Notes: generated from the sequence alone by a model not told the origin. Positions 1 to 6,876 are shown, numbered from the stretch's first letter. The stretch is DNA of 39,322 bases from an uncultured Eggerthella sp. (GCA_902464295.1 CABQIW010000021.1:1-39322), one strand, 5' to 3'. Numbers and translations: made by a program.

Positions 1-391
1 CGTTACGATCTTCGCTGCGCTCGATCGCATCGACCTGAACGCCGATCACCTTCACGCCGTATTTGTCGAGAATGCCCTTGTTCGCCAGCTCTGCGCAGAG
101 GTTGAGCGCTGATTGACCGCCGAGGTTCGGCAGCAGCGCATCGGGGCGTTCTTTGGCGATGATCTGTTCAAGGCGCTCGCAGTTGAGCGGTTCGATGTAG
201 GTGACATCCGCCGTGTCGGGGTCGGTCATGATGGTGGCGGGATTGGAGTTGACCAGCACGATCTCGTAGCCAAGCGCGCGCAATGCTTTGCACGCCTGAG
301 TGCCTGAATAATCGAATTCGCATGCTTGCCCGATAATGATAGGACCAGAGCCGATGATCAGTACCTTATGGATATCGGTGCGTTTTCCCAT
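1..391 (-). CDS. carB: Carbamoyl-phosphate synthase large subunit, N-terminal fragment (cut by window edge)
   Basis: Reading the minus strand from the ATG at 391-389 gives the first 130 residues of CarB, which makes carbamoyl phosphate from bicarbonate, ammonia (from glutamine via CarA) and two ATP for pyrimidine and arginine synthesis. The N-terminus is typical of the first pre-ATP-grasp domain: GSGPIIIGQACEFDYSG near residues 12-28, VNSNPATIMTDP, and LLPNLGGQSALNL. An AAGGAG Shine-Dalgarno lies just upstream of the ATG on the minus strand. The gene runs off the left edge, so about seven eighths is missing. carA is not immediately upstream; the next gene (at 638) is divergent. Confidence 0.97.
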   Translation of the reverse strand, partial: MGKRTDIHKVLIIGSGPIIIGQACEFDYSGTQACKALRALGYEIVLVNSNPATIMTDPDTADVTYIEPLNCERLEQIIAKERPDALLPNLGGQSALNLCAELANKGILDKYGVKVIGVQVDAIERSEDRN

Positions 392-484
392 TTTCGCTCC
401 TTGTCATGCGAACCTTCGTGCTGCCGTGCGTTTTGCGTCTCGAGGCAGGCGCGAAGCGTGCCAGTATTTCTTTTTCAAGGCTTC

Positions 485-490
485 ATTATA
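485..490 (-). promoter_or_regulatory. Candidate -10 box for carB
   Basis: On the minus strand this reads TATAAT, about 95 bases upstream of the carB ATG. No good -35 is visible 17 bases further upstream (TCACGA at best). The match to the consensus -10 is perfect, but assignment as the carB promoter is inference. Confidence 0.45.
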
Positions 491-592
491 AGGCTTTTAC
501 TGCCCAGTCGTGATCGGGACTCTGTGTTTTTCGGCTTGGAAACAGGCGCGTGTCAAAATCGCGTTCATCAGGCTTGAAAAAAGAGGTAAGGC

Positions 593-598
593 TACAAT
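593..598 (+). promoter_or_regulatory. Candidate -10 box before the acidic protein gene
   Basis: TACAAT lies just before an in-frame GTG at 599. If it is a -10 box, transcription would begin near 605. This would exclude the GTG as the start and favour the ATG at 638. A TTGAAA at 574-579 is too close (13 bases) to be an ideal -35. Confidence 0.35.
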
Positions 599-637
599 GT
601 GGCTAGATTTCAAAGGACTACGAGGAAGGGAAGAGCC

Positions 638-1138
638 ATGAGATTAGATGCTGGTCTTGATTCCATGGAAGATGGCTATGTGACCGAAGCCGAACAGGTT
701 GATCAGGAGACCGAGATCGAAGATATGCAATCCTTGCTCGACGACGATATCATGGATCCCGACAGCCTCGATACCGATATGGAAGGCGCCTACGAAGGAT
801 TCCATGACAATGAAGGATTCAAGGGGATTCCCGTAGGGGGCTATACCGATTCGCAACTCGAAGATGCGGTGCGGGACGAAACGGGGCTTGATCTTCCCGA
901 AGAAGGCTTCCATGTCGAAGATGGCTTCGATCGCGATCTGCCGGCGGATGATATTCCGAATAGCGGTCGTATCAGCGATTTCGATGCCGAAGAACTCTCG
1001 AACGATACTTCCGAGGTAACGCTCGACGAAGCTGAGCCGATCGATTACGGCTTTGATGTCGAGCGCTTTTCATCAAGCGATGGCGTCGAAGAGAACACCA
1101 CCGATGTGATCGCCCAAACGGTCGACGAAGAAGCGTAG
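638..1138 (+). CDS. Highly acidic protein of unknown function
   Basis: I do not recognise this protein. From the ATG at 638 it has 166 residues. By hand count about 55 are Asp or Glu and only one is Lys, so the pI must be very low. There is no signal peptide or membrane segment. It contains a short internal repeat, EGFHDNEGF near residue 53 and EGFHVEDGF near residue 89, and otherwise looks low-complexity and probably disordered. The start at 638 is preferred because GAGGAAGGG sits 7 bases upstream; an alternative GTG at 599 adds 13 basic residues unlike the rest. It is divergent from carB and followed by a tRNA gene, so it appears to be monocistronic. Confidence 0.7.
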   Translation: MRLDAGLDSMEDGYVTEAEQVDQETEIEDMQSLLDDDIMDPDSLDTDMEGAYEGFHDNEGFKGIPVGGYTDSQLEDAVRDETGLDLPEEGFHVEDGFDRDLPADDIPNSGRISDFDAEELSNDTSEVTLDEAEPIDYGFDVERFSSSDGVEENTTDVIAQTVDEEA

Positions 1139-1236
1139 GGGGTACCTGCCTTCCTTCGCTTGACCTCGGTCCGTGCGTGACTTGGAAGTATTTTGTTCGG
1201 TTGTTCCAAAAAAGACACGATGGCTTCAAAATACGT

Positions 1237-1242
1237 TAGAAT
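1237..1242 (+). promoter_or_regulatory. Candidate -10 box for the tRNA gene
   Basis: TAGAAT lies 14 bases before the mature tRNA 5' end, the right distance for a short tRNA leader. The upstream AAGACA (1212-1217) is at 19 bases, a weak -35 candidate. Confidence 0.35.
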
Positions 1243-1256
1243 AACTAGACGCACAC

Positions 1257-1331
1257 GGGCCCATAGCTCAACGGTGGAGCAGGGGACTCATAATCCTTTG
1301 GTTCTCGGTTCGAATCCGGGTGGGCCCACCA
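1257..1331 (+). tRNA. tRNA with CAU anticodon (elongator Met or Ile2)
   Basis: A complete cloverleaf can be folded by eye. The acceptor stem is GGGCCCA 1257-1263 with TGGGCCC 1321-1327. The D stem is GCTC/GAGC, the anticodon stem GGGGA/TCCTT with loop CTCATAA (anticodon CAT at 1289-1291), and the T stem CTCGG/CCGGG with loop TTCGAAT. The discriminator is A1328 and CCA is encoded at 1329-1331. CAU is read by Met tRNAs and by the lysidine-modified Ile2 tRNA. The C4-G69 and C5-G68 acceptor pairs are features known to favour TilS recognition in E. coli Ile2, so identity is not settled. It lacks the usual initiator feature of a mismatched first acceptor pair. Confidence 0.95.
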
Positions 1332-1340
1332 TTAGATTCA

Positions 1341-1369
1341 ACGACCAGAGCACGTCTCTGGTCGTTTTT
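1341..1369 (+). terminator. Intrinsic terminator of the tRNA gene
   Basis: A perfect 10-bp stem, ACGACCAGAG (1341-1350) with CTCTGGTCGT (1356-1365), loop CACGT, followed by TTTT. It starts ten bases after the tRNA 3' end. Confidence 0.93.
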
Positions 1370-1392
1370 GTTACAAGAGGAAGGGTTAGCTC

Positions 1393-1905
1393 ATGGAGCA
1401 GACGAACGATATCGATGCGTTGATGGAAAAGATCCAAGCGCAGGAAACCGCGTACGAGTTCGACCGCATCGATGAAGATTTGGCGTTGCAGATGGGAATC
1501 TACGTGATCAGACGTGCGCGCGAGATGGAGAAGCCGATCGCCACGCGCATCACGCTCAACCGTCGTACGCTCTTCGCCTATTCGATGCCGGGCACGAAGC
1601 CTGAAAGCGATAACTGGATCCGCCGCAAGGAGAACCTCGTATATGCGACCAATGGCAGTTCTTACTATTGGGAGTGCTGGTGCGAGAAGGGCGATCATCC
1701 TTTCGAGTGGCGTGGCATGAGCTATGCCGATTATGCGCCGGCAGGTGGCAGCTTTCCGCTGCGCATCAAGGGCGCTGGTGCGGTCGGTGCGATCACCATC
1801 ACAGGCATGGCGAGCCATGAGGATCACGCGCTCGCGTTCGAGGCGATCGAAAAGGCGGCAACGGACTCGCTCGATGTCGATATCTCATCTTTGTTCCCCG
1901 CCTAA
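1393..1905 (+). CDS. UPF0303 / HbpS-like (GlcG-HbpS fold) protein
   Basis: A 170-residue protein resembling the UPF0303 branch of the GlcG/HbpS family, often annotated as a heme-degrading domain protein. The recognisable parts are the stretch IATRITLNRRTLFAYSMPGT near residues 49-68 and the glycine-rich block GSFPLRIKGAGAVGAITITG near 118-137, followed by a helix with GMASHEDHALAFEAI. HbpS proteins bind heme or related cofactors, but no function has been shown for most UPF0303 members, so the substrate is unknown. The gene sits alone between the tRNA terminator and the trpS promoter. Start ATG at 1393 with GAGGAAGGGTT upstream. Confidence 0.8.
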   Translation: MEQTNDIDALMEKIQAQETAYEFDRIDEDLALQMGIYVIRRAREMEKPIATRITLNRRTLFAYSMPGTKPESDNWIRRKENLVYATNGSSYYWECWCEKGDHPFEWRGMSYADYAPAGGSFPLRIKGAGAVGAITITGMASHEDHALAFEAIEKAATDSLDVDISSLFPA

Positions 1906-1931
1906 GAGAAACCGCTGAGTGCTGCGAACAC

Positions 1932-1940
1932 TGATATACT
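1932..1940 (+). promoter_or_regulatory. Extended -10 promoter for trpS
   Basis: TGATATACT is an extended -10 (TG-N-TATACT). Predicted initiation near 1947 gives a leader of about 37 bases. The leader is too short for a T-box riboswitch, and I see no Trp leader peptide. Confidence 0.55.
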
Positions 1941-1983
1941 TTATAGGTTGTAAATTCACTGATCTATTGGGGAAGAGTTCCAC

Positions 1984-3030
1984 ATGAGCGTTGATAGTTT
2001 TGAGGCAAGCGTCAAGAAGAGCGATGCATTAAAAGAGGACCTGTTCGAGCATCCCACGAAGTACATCATGCTCACAGGCGATCGACCGACAGGACGTTTG
2101 CACCTCGGTCACTATTTCGGCACGATCAAAGAACGCGTCAACCTTCAGAATAAAGGCGTGCCCACGCGCGTGGTCATCGCTGATTACCAGGTTATTACCG
2201 ACCGCGATACGACCGAGCATATCCAGGACAACGTCTATAACATGGTCATCGACTATCTTGCTTGCGGCCTCGATCCAGAAAAGACGCTCATCTTCACGCA
2301 TTCTGCAGTGCCGGCGCTCAACCAGCTCATGCTGCCGTTCTTGTCACTCGTTACCGAATCCGAACTCCATCGCAATCCCACGGTAAAGTCCGAGATGGAA
2401 GCATCTGGGCATGCGCTCACGGGGCTTCTGCTCACCTATCCCATCCATCAGGCCTGCGACATCCTTTTCTGCAAAGGCAATGTGGTGCCTGTTGGCAAGG
2501 ACCAGCTTCCTCATATTGAGATCACGCGTCAGATCGCGCGTCGTTTCAATGAGCGTTACGGCAAGGTCTTTCCTGAGCCAGAAGGGCTGCTCAACGATGC
2601 TCCTGAGATTCCTGGCTTGGACGGACGCAAGATGTCGAAGAGCTACGGCAATGCGATCAGCCTGTGCTTCACCGAAGAGGAGACAGCTAAGCTCATCAAG
2701 AAGTCTCAAACCGATTCGGAGCGCTTCATCACCTATGACAAAGAGAACCGTCCGGGTGTTTCAGCACTTCTTACTACTGCAGCACTTTGCACGGGCCGTA
2801 GCGAGGAAGAGATCGCTGCCGAGATCGGTAACGATGGTTCTGGTGCGCTTAAGAAATATGTGACCGAAAGCGTGAACACCTACCTGGCTCCCATCCGTGA
2901 GAAGCGTCGTGCGCTCGAAAATGATCTCGATACGATCAAGGACATCCTGCACGAAGGCAACAAGAAGGCTAACCTTATCGCAGACGCAACGCTCAATGAA
3001 GTGCGTGAAGCGATGAACATGCTGTACTGA
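1984..3030 (+). CDS. trpS: Tryptophan--tRNA ligase
   Basis: A class I aminoacyl-tRNA synthetase that charges tRNA-Trp with tryptophan using ATP. The HIGH-like motif is GRLHLGHY (H40-LGH43), preceded by TGDRPTG, and the KMSKS loop is perfect at K216-S220 (RKMSKSYGN). Its 348 residues are normal for bacterial TrpS. The first 25 residues before TKYIMLTGDRPTG are a modest extension. GGGGAAGAG upstream serves as Shine-Dalgarno. No terminator follows, and the small membrane protein gene begins 17 bases later, so the two are probably co-transcribed. Confidence 0.97.
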   Translation: MSVDSFEASVKKSDALKEDLFEHPTKYIMLTGDRPTGRLHLGHYFGTIKERVNLQNKGVPTRVVIADYQVITDRDTTEHIQDNVYNMVIDYLACGLDPEKTLIFTHSAVPALNQLMLPFLSLVTESELHRNPTVKSEMEASGHALTGLLLTYPIHQACDILFCKGNVVPVGKDQLPHIEITRQIARRFNERYGKVFPEPEGLLNDAPEIPGLDGRKMSKSYGNAISLCFTEEETAKLIKKSQTDSERFITYDKENRPGVSALLTTAALCTGRSEEEIAAEIGNDGSGALKKYVTESVNTYLAPIREKRRALENDLDTIKDILHEGNKKANLIADATLNEVREAMNMLY

Positions 3031-3047
3031 TAAGTTAGCTGAAGATT

Positions 3048-3530
3048 ATGGCAGGGGTCAGTTCTCAGGAGAGCGATCGCATTCGTGAGCCAAAGCCTCG
3101 TGCGCTCATTGTTTGTGAATGGGTATGCCGCATCTGCTTCACGATCGTTTTCATCGTGAACGTCCACTGCGCGATCAGCTTCATTATTGATCCTGGGCCA
3201 TATGCCTGGAATTTCGGGCTTCGTGGCGATAGTGGTAATTTTGCAGTCCGTGGTCTTGGCATTGCCTTTCTCATGTGGAACGCCACCTATCCTGTTTTCA
3301 TCGCACTCCCGAATCGCTTTAAAGTGGTGGGTGGCATCGTCTTAGCGCAGCAGCTCATAGGTCTGATAGGGGAGAGTCTCCTTTTGCCTTATCTGCCGCA
3401 TGCAAGCTTCCTTTTCGCGGCGAGCATCATGCGCTTCATCGAGTTCGATGCTTTCGGTCTTCTTATCATGACGATAGCGTTCGTATTGCTCTGCGTGTTC
3501 TCCTATAGAGCGAACCACCCTCGAGTGTAA
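3048..3530 (+). CDS. Small integral membrane protein, unknown function
   Basis: I do not recognise the family. The 160 residues begin with a polar, charged segment (about 1-18) and then show four hydrophobic segments near residues 20-45, 67-88, 92-114 and 132-155. A conserved-looking stretch lies between helices 1 and 2: DPGPYAWNFGLRGDSGNFAVRGLG. There is no signal peptidase site and no catalytic motif. It starts 17 bases after trpS and has only a weak ribosome site (AGCTGAAGAT), so translation may depend on trpS. A link to tryptophan biology is not supported by anything in the sequence. Confidence 0.7.
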   Translation: MAGVSSQESDRIREPKPRALIVCEWVCRICFTIVFIVNVHCAISFIIDPGPYAWNFGLRGDSGNFAVRGLGIAFLMWNATYPVFIALPNRFKVVGGIVLAQQLIGLIGESLLLPYLPHASFLFAASIMRFIEFDAFGLLIMTIAFVLLCVFSYRANHPRV

Positions 3531-3559
3531 GTTCATCCTCAATAGTATCCACTGGGGCA

Positions 3560-3598
3560 GATCAGAATGCGAAGATCCTCGCGTATGAGGGTCTGATC
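3560..3598 (+). other. Stem-loop after the trpS-membrane protein unit
   Basis: GATCAGA (3560-3566) pairs with TCTGATC (3592-3598). A competing inner hairpin is GATCCTC (3574-3580) with GAGGGTC (3587-3593). There is no clear T-run afterwards, so it may be a weak terminator or an mRNA 3'-end structure. Confidence 0.4.
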
Positions 3599-3667
3599 GT
3601 TCTATGCCCACATGAGAGCCTGATTCTTTCCTGCATGCATGGTCACCGACGTATTTAGGGGGAGGTG

Positions 3668-3755
3668 GGTTTAAAGAAGCGTGCTCAAGCAAGGAAAGCT
3701 GCTCATCTCTTGGAAGGTTTTCGTCCATAGTTGGTTTAGAGATGCGTGTTTAGGC
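3668..3755. repeat. Degenerate direct repeat, two copies
   Basis: Copies at 3668-3690 and 3733-3755 both fit the pattern GGTTTA-R-AGA-W-GCGTG-Y-T-Y-A-R-GC. All but one of the differences are transitions. The sequences after them (GGAAAGCTGCTC and GGAAGCTCATGC) are also alike. Origin unknown. Confidence 0.45.
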
Positions 3756-3806
3756 GTGGAAGCTCATGCTCTCTATACCCATTTTGAGAAGGGGACAGGA
3801 AGAAGA

Positions 3807-3840
3807 TAAAAAATAAGAGAGGGAGCATAACGCTCCCTCT
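3807..3840 (-). terminator. Intrinsic terminator of the leftward acyl-CoA dehydrogenase
   Basis: AGAGGGAGC (3818-3826) pairs perfectly with GCTCCCTCT (3832-3840) around loop ATAAC. On the minus strand the stem is followed by CTTATTTTTTA, a good U-tract. Confidence 0.9.
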
Positions 3841-3884
3841 CCCCGGAATCTACCAAGAGATATCTTGGCGGTATGGTGCGAATC

Positions 3885-5156
3885 TTAGAGATATTCGCGG
3901 GTAAGGTCCATTTCAGCAAGCTGCTCAGGAGTGAAGTCAAGAGCAGTACCAGCAATCCAAGTGCGGTAGTTGACATGACCGTCGTGGTCTTCAACACCCT
4001 TAGCGATGGTGATGCGCTGAACGGTAGGAGCACCTTCCTCAAGCCACATAGCGCGGCAGTCGCGATAGAGGAGCTCGGTAGGACCATAAGGAGAATCCTC
4101 GAAGTAACCGTCGCCACCGAAGATCTCGAGCATTTCGTCAGAAACAAGACGAACGGTGTCGATAGAGAAGAGCTTACAAATAGCAGCCTTCTCAGCGATG
4201 AACTCGCCCATAGGATCAACGTCGTAATCATCGCAGAAGTCGATGATGGTACAACGGAGAGCGTGGAGCATCATCTGCATGTTAGCAAGCTTCATGCGGA
4301 TAGCCTGACGCTTGATGATCGGCTTACCGAAGGTCACACGATCATGAGCACGAGCGATAGACATCTCGAACATGCGCTGAGCGATACCCAGGTTAGAGGT
4401 AGCGATGTGAACACGAGAAACAGCGAGGGAGTGCATAGCAACTTCCATGCCCTGACCGCGCTCACCGAGCATGAACTTAGGATCGATCTCGACGTTGGTG
4501 AACTTCAGACCAGTGTGGCCAGAACCACGGCAGCCCATCATGTGAGGCATAGGAACGAGTTCGAAGCCAGGGAGGCTCATGTCAACGAAGAATGCGGAGA
4601 GGCGCTCGTCGCCTTCTTTGTCAGGGTCAGTTACGCAGATAACGTAAGAGAACTGAGAGCAGTCGGTGTGGGAGATGAGCCACTTTTCACCATTGAGGAT
4701 CCATTTGCCCTTCTCTTCGTCCCAAACTGCGGTGGAGTGCAGGTCAGCACCAGTGCCACCAGTCTTCTCGGTAAGAGCGAAGTTGGTGAAGATGGTCTTG
4801 TCCTGGAAGAGAGGCATATACTTCTCTTTGACTTCCGGTTGACCGAAGTCGTCGAGGATACGCCAGTTCAGGTCAGATGCATAGTGCATGTGCATACGCA
4901 TGCCCGAAGGACCACGAGAGAACTCTTCCTGAACCTGCAGGATTTCCTTCTCGTTGAGGCCCCATCCACCGTACTCTACAGGAAGAGAATAACGATAGAT
5001 GTCGTTGTCGATGTTGGACTGGTAGAACTTCTCGGGGAACTTGTTGGTTACCTCGATCTCCTTCTGCCATTCAGTGTAAGGGCCTTCGACGAGGTCGCGA
5101 ACCTTGCGAAGGAAGTCCTGGAACTGAACATCGGTGATAGTTGCATTCGGATTCAT
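3885..5156 (-). CDS. Acyl-CoA dehydrogenase (Glu376-type active site)
   Basis: A flavoprotein of 423 residues with the acyl-CoA dehydrogenase fold. The N-terminal helical domain is followed by a beta domain with FALTEKTGGTGAD (about 126-138) and GEKWLISHTD, then C-terminal helices with RVTFGKPI and EIFGGDGYFEDSPY. WLEEGAPTVQRI near 371-382 places E374 where medium-chain dehydrogenases carry the catalytic base of the YEGT motif. Substrate cannot be told; the enzyme may act as a reductase in an anaerobe. The start at 5156 is chosen because AGGAGG lies 5 bases upstream; an in-frame extension to 5243 has no such site. It is divergent from a second, distantly related acyl-CoA dehydrogenase across an AT-rich region and has its own terminator. 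Confidence 0.93.
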   Translation of the reverse strand: MNPNATITDVQFQDFLRKVRDLVEGPYTEWQKEIEVTNKFPEKFYQSNIDNDIYRYSLPVEYGGWGLNEKEILQVQEEFSRGPSGMRMHMHYASDLNWRILDDFGQPEVKEKYMPLFQDKTIFTNFALTEKTGGTGADLHSTAVWDEEKGKWILNGEKWLISHTDCSQFSYVICVTDPDKEGDERLSAFFVDMSLPGFELVPMPHMMGCRGSGHTGLKFTNVEIDPKFMLGERGQGMEVAMHSLAVSRVHIATSNLGIAQRMFEMSIARAHDRVTFGKPIIKRQAIRMKLANMQMMLHALRCTIIDFCDDYDVDPMGEFIAEKAAICKLFSIDTVRLVSDEMLEIFGGDGYFEDSPYGPTELLYRDCRAMWLEEGAPTVQRITIAKGVEDHDGHVNYRTWIAGTALDFTPEQLAEMDLTREYL

Positions 5157-5257
5157 AAACCCTCCTAATCGGTTTGAATATAGGCTTGACGCCTGACCCT
5201 GATGCGGCAGATTCCGGATAATCCGCTTTTGCAAGTTTAGCACTGCGCATCAGGAAG

Positions 5258-5268
5258 CTGTCCAATAG
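5258..5268 (-). promoter_or_regulatory. CTATTGGACAG element, leftward copy
   Basis: Read on the minus strand this is CTATTGGACAG, 101 bases before the leftward acyl-CoA dehydrogenase ATG. It contains TTGGACA, which resembles a -35 box, but no -10 is at the right distance, so an operator is equally possible. Confidence 0.5.
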
Positions 5269-5412
5269 TTAATAGTCTTTCGATGTTTTATGAATCATAG
5301 GCTTAGGCTATCAATAGAATGAATCCATAGATTCGCGCGTGAAATCGATTTGATTCGATAGGAATGCTCGCCAAAGCGGGGTATCATATGTCTCCCATGA
5401 ATGGATACCTTA

Positions 5413-5427
5413 TCAATAGTCTATTGA
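5413..5427. promoter_or_regulatory. Palindromic operator candidate TCAATAG-T-CTATTGA
   Basis: A perfect 7+7 palindrome with a one-base centre, close to the middle of the divergent region. It shares the CAATAG half-site with the other elements. Likely a dimeric regulator site, by inference. Confidence 0.5.
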
Positions 5428-5540
5428 AAACTGTAGCCATTAATATAATGTCGCGCGCGTTCTTTATTATTAGGTTTTTGAACTGAGATTAAATTGATAG
5501 AACGTACCTATAGGTTATGCCTTATTAACATGTTAATTAC

Positions 5541-5551
5541 CTATTGGACAG
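5541..5551 (+). promoter_or_regulatory. CTATTGGACAG element, rightward copy
   Basis: Identical 11-mer to the leftward copy, 109 bases before the rightward acyl-CoA dehydrogenase ATG and oriented towards it. Confidence 0.5.
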
Positions 5552-5660
5552 TTGTTTTAATCAACCTCAAACTCTTGTTAGGAAAAAGTCCGAATTCTGG
5601 GGCCTCAGGCGCTAGAGTGAATTCGCCTGAGGGGCTTTAGGCGAGGAGTAGGAGAAAACT

Positions 5661-6827
5661 ATGGATTTTAGTTTTAGTGAAGATCAGGAGTTGATGATCG
5701 ACAGCATCAAAGAATTTGCTGCGACATACTTCACCGATGAAGCCGTGAAGGAAATGTACGAAGTGCATCATGGTGTACCTGATGAGGTTCAGGATGCTTA
5801 TCGTGATCTGGGCTTCGCCTTCATGGGTCTGCCGGAAGAGGTTGGTGGCATTCCTGCTACGCGCATCGACCTTGGCATCCTCACCGAAACGCTCTATCGT
5901 GCGACTGGCTGCATGACCCCGTTCATGACCGCTATGCTCGCTGCGTATGACGTTGCAGAGTTCGGTTCTGAAGAGCAGTGCCAGCTCATCGTTGATCACT
6001 ATGACAAGACGGGCAACTGCTTCGCTGCAATGTGCCTTTCTGAGCCTGGCGCTGGTTCTGACAATATGGGCATGACCACCACCACCAAGAAGCAGGCAGA
6101 CGGTACGTACATCCTCAAGGGCCAGAAGACTTGGGTCACCAACGGTGCTTGCTCTTCTTACCTGGTCGTCATCGCTAAGGATGAAGATCCTGCTCGCGAG
6201 AACAAGAACATGTCCTTGTGGCTCATCCCGTCAGACACCCCTGGTGTTTCCACTGCTGCTCTTACCAAGCTCGGTCAGCAGACCGTTCCGTTCGTTGATG
6301 TCTTCTTCGACGATGTCGTTCTTACCGAGGCGAACCGCTTGGGCGAGGCTGGTCAGGGCTGGCTGCTGCTCATGAAGAACTTTGAGTTCGAGCGCTGCCT
6401 CGTTGTTGCTCAGGGCCTCGGTCTTGCTGAAGCTGCTCTTGATGACGCGATCGATTACGCGCTCGACCGTATCGCATTCGGTAAGCCGATCGCAGACAAT
6501 CCGCGTGTTCAGGACCTCATCACCGAGTCCAAGCGCACCATCCTCTACACCCGCATGATGCTCTATTTATGCCTCTGGATGCTCGATCAGGGCATGTCCT
6601 GCAACGCTGAGGTTGCAATGCTCAAGTCCGAATCGACCAAGACCTGCTTGAAGGTTGCCGACAACGCCATCGAGATCTTCGGTGGTCTCGGCTACACCGA
6701 AGAGGTTCGCGTTGGTCGCATCTGGAAAGACCTCCGTGGTAATGCGCTTGCTGGTGGTACTTGCGAGGTTATGGACTACATCGCTGGTCGTGCGATCGTC
6801 AACAAGTATCGCGCCCGCAAGAAGTAG
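5661..6827 (+). CDS. Acyl-CoA dehydrogenase/reductase of the CaiA-YdiO type
   Basis: A 388-residue flavoprotein beginning MDFSFSEDQEL, like E. coli CaiA (crotonobetainyl-CoA reductase) and YdiO. Family marks include LSEPGAGSDN (126-135), GQKTWVTNGA, RIAFGKPI and EIFGGLGYTEE. The usual catalytic Glu of YEGT is absent (AGGT, G365). Instead E244 in NFEFERCLVVAQ matches the alternative Glu position used in isovaleryl- and long-chain acyl-CoA dehydrogenases and present in CaiA/YdiO. It heads the fixABCX cluster, so its electron partner is FixAB. By analogy it probably reduces an enoyl-CoA under anaerobic conditions; the substrate is unknown. Good AGGAG site 8 bases upstream. Codon choice is strongly biased, suggesting high expression. 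Confidence 0.92.
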   Translation: MDFSFSEDQELMIDSIKEFAATYFTDEAVKEMYEVHHGVPDEVQDAYRDLGFAFMGLPEEVGGIPATRIDLGILTETLYRATGCMTPFMTAMLAAYDVAEFGSEEQCQLIVDHYDKTGNCFAAMCLSEPGAGSDNMGMTTTTKKQADGTYILKGQKTWVTNGACSSYLVVIAKDEDPARENKNMSLWLIPSDTPGVSTAALTKLGQQTVPFVDVFFDDVVLTEANRLGEAGQGWLLLMKNFEFERCLVVAQGLGLAEAALDDAIDYALDRIAFGKPIADNPRVQDLITESKRTILYTRMMLYLCLWMLDQGMSCNAEVAMLKSESTKTCLKVADNAIEIFGGLGYTEEVRVGRIWKDLRGNALAGGTCEVMDYIAGRAIVNKYRARKK

Positions 6828-6845
6828 TTAAACAACTGCGTTACG

Positions 6846-6876
6846 ATAGTGACCCGCTCACGTGGGTCACTATTTT
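6846..6876 (+). terminator. Hairpin between the acyl-CoA dehydrogenase and fixA (attenuating terminator)
   Basis: A perfect 10-bp stem, ATAGTGACCC (6846-6855) with GGGTCACTAT (6864-6873), followed by only a short T-run. It probably terminates part of the transcripts or sets mRNA ends between the dehydrogenase and the fix genes. Confidence 0.65.

Larger units (their letters stand above)
3531..3884. other. 354-bp region between convergent genes
   Basis: No convincing gene. It holds a stem-loop at 3560-3598 (GATCAGA with TCTGATC, and a nested GATCCTC/GAGGGTC) just after the membrane protein. It also holds a degenerate direct repeat (3668-3690 and 3733-3755), the minus-strand terminator at 3807-3840 and a small palindrome CCAAGAGATATCTTGG at 3853-3868. 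Open frames crossing it show no family resemblance. Confidence 0.6.
5157..5660. promoter_or_regulatory. AT-rich divergent control region between two acyl-CoA dehydrogenases
   Basis: A 504-bp non-coding stretch clearly richer in A+T than the flanking genes. It contains CTGTCCAATAG (5258-5268) and its exact reverse complement CTATTGGACAG (5541-5551), each about 100-110 bases before one of the two start codons and facing it. CAATAG or CTATTG occurs five times (5263, 5312, 5414, 5421, 5541), including the palindrome TCAATAG-T-CTATTGA (5413-5427). Further symmetrical sites are GAATC-CATA-GATTC and ACCTATAGGT (5506-5515). This is the expected look of a shared operator region. The regulator is not known; the LysR gene at 10473 is the nearest candidate. 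Confidence 0.6.

Noticed and set aside
1906..1983. T-box riboswitch or Trp leader in front of trpS
   Set aside because: The leader after the extended -10 is only about 37 bases and contains no T-box sequence or Trp codon run.
3873..5168. A 431-codon open frame on the + strand opposite the leftward acyl-CoA dehydrogenase
   Set aside because: It is the mirror of a well-recognised gene. Its composition follows from the strongly biased codons of that gene, and it has no ribosome site or family resemblance.
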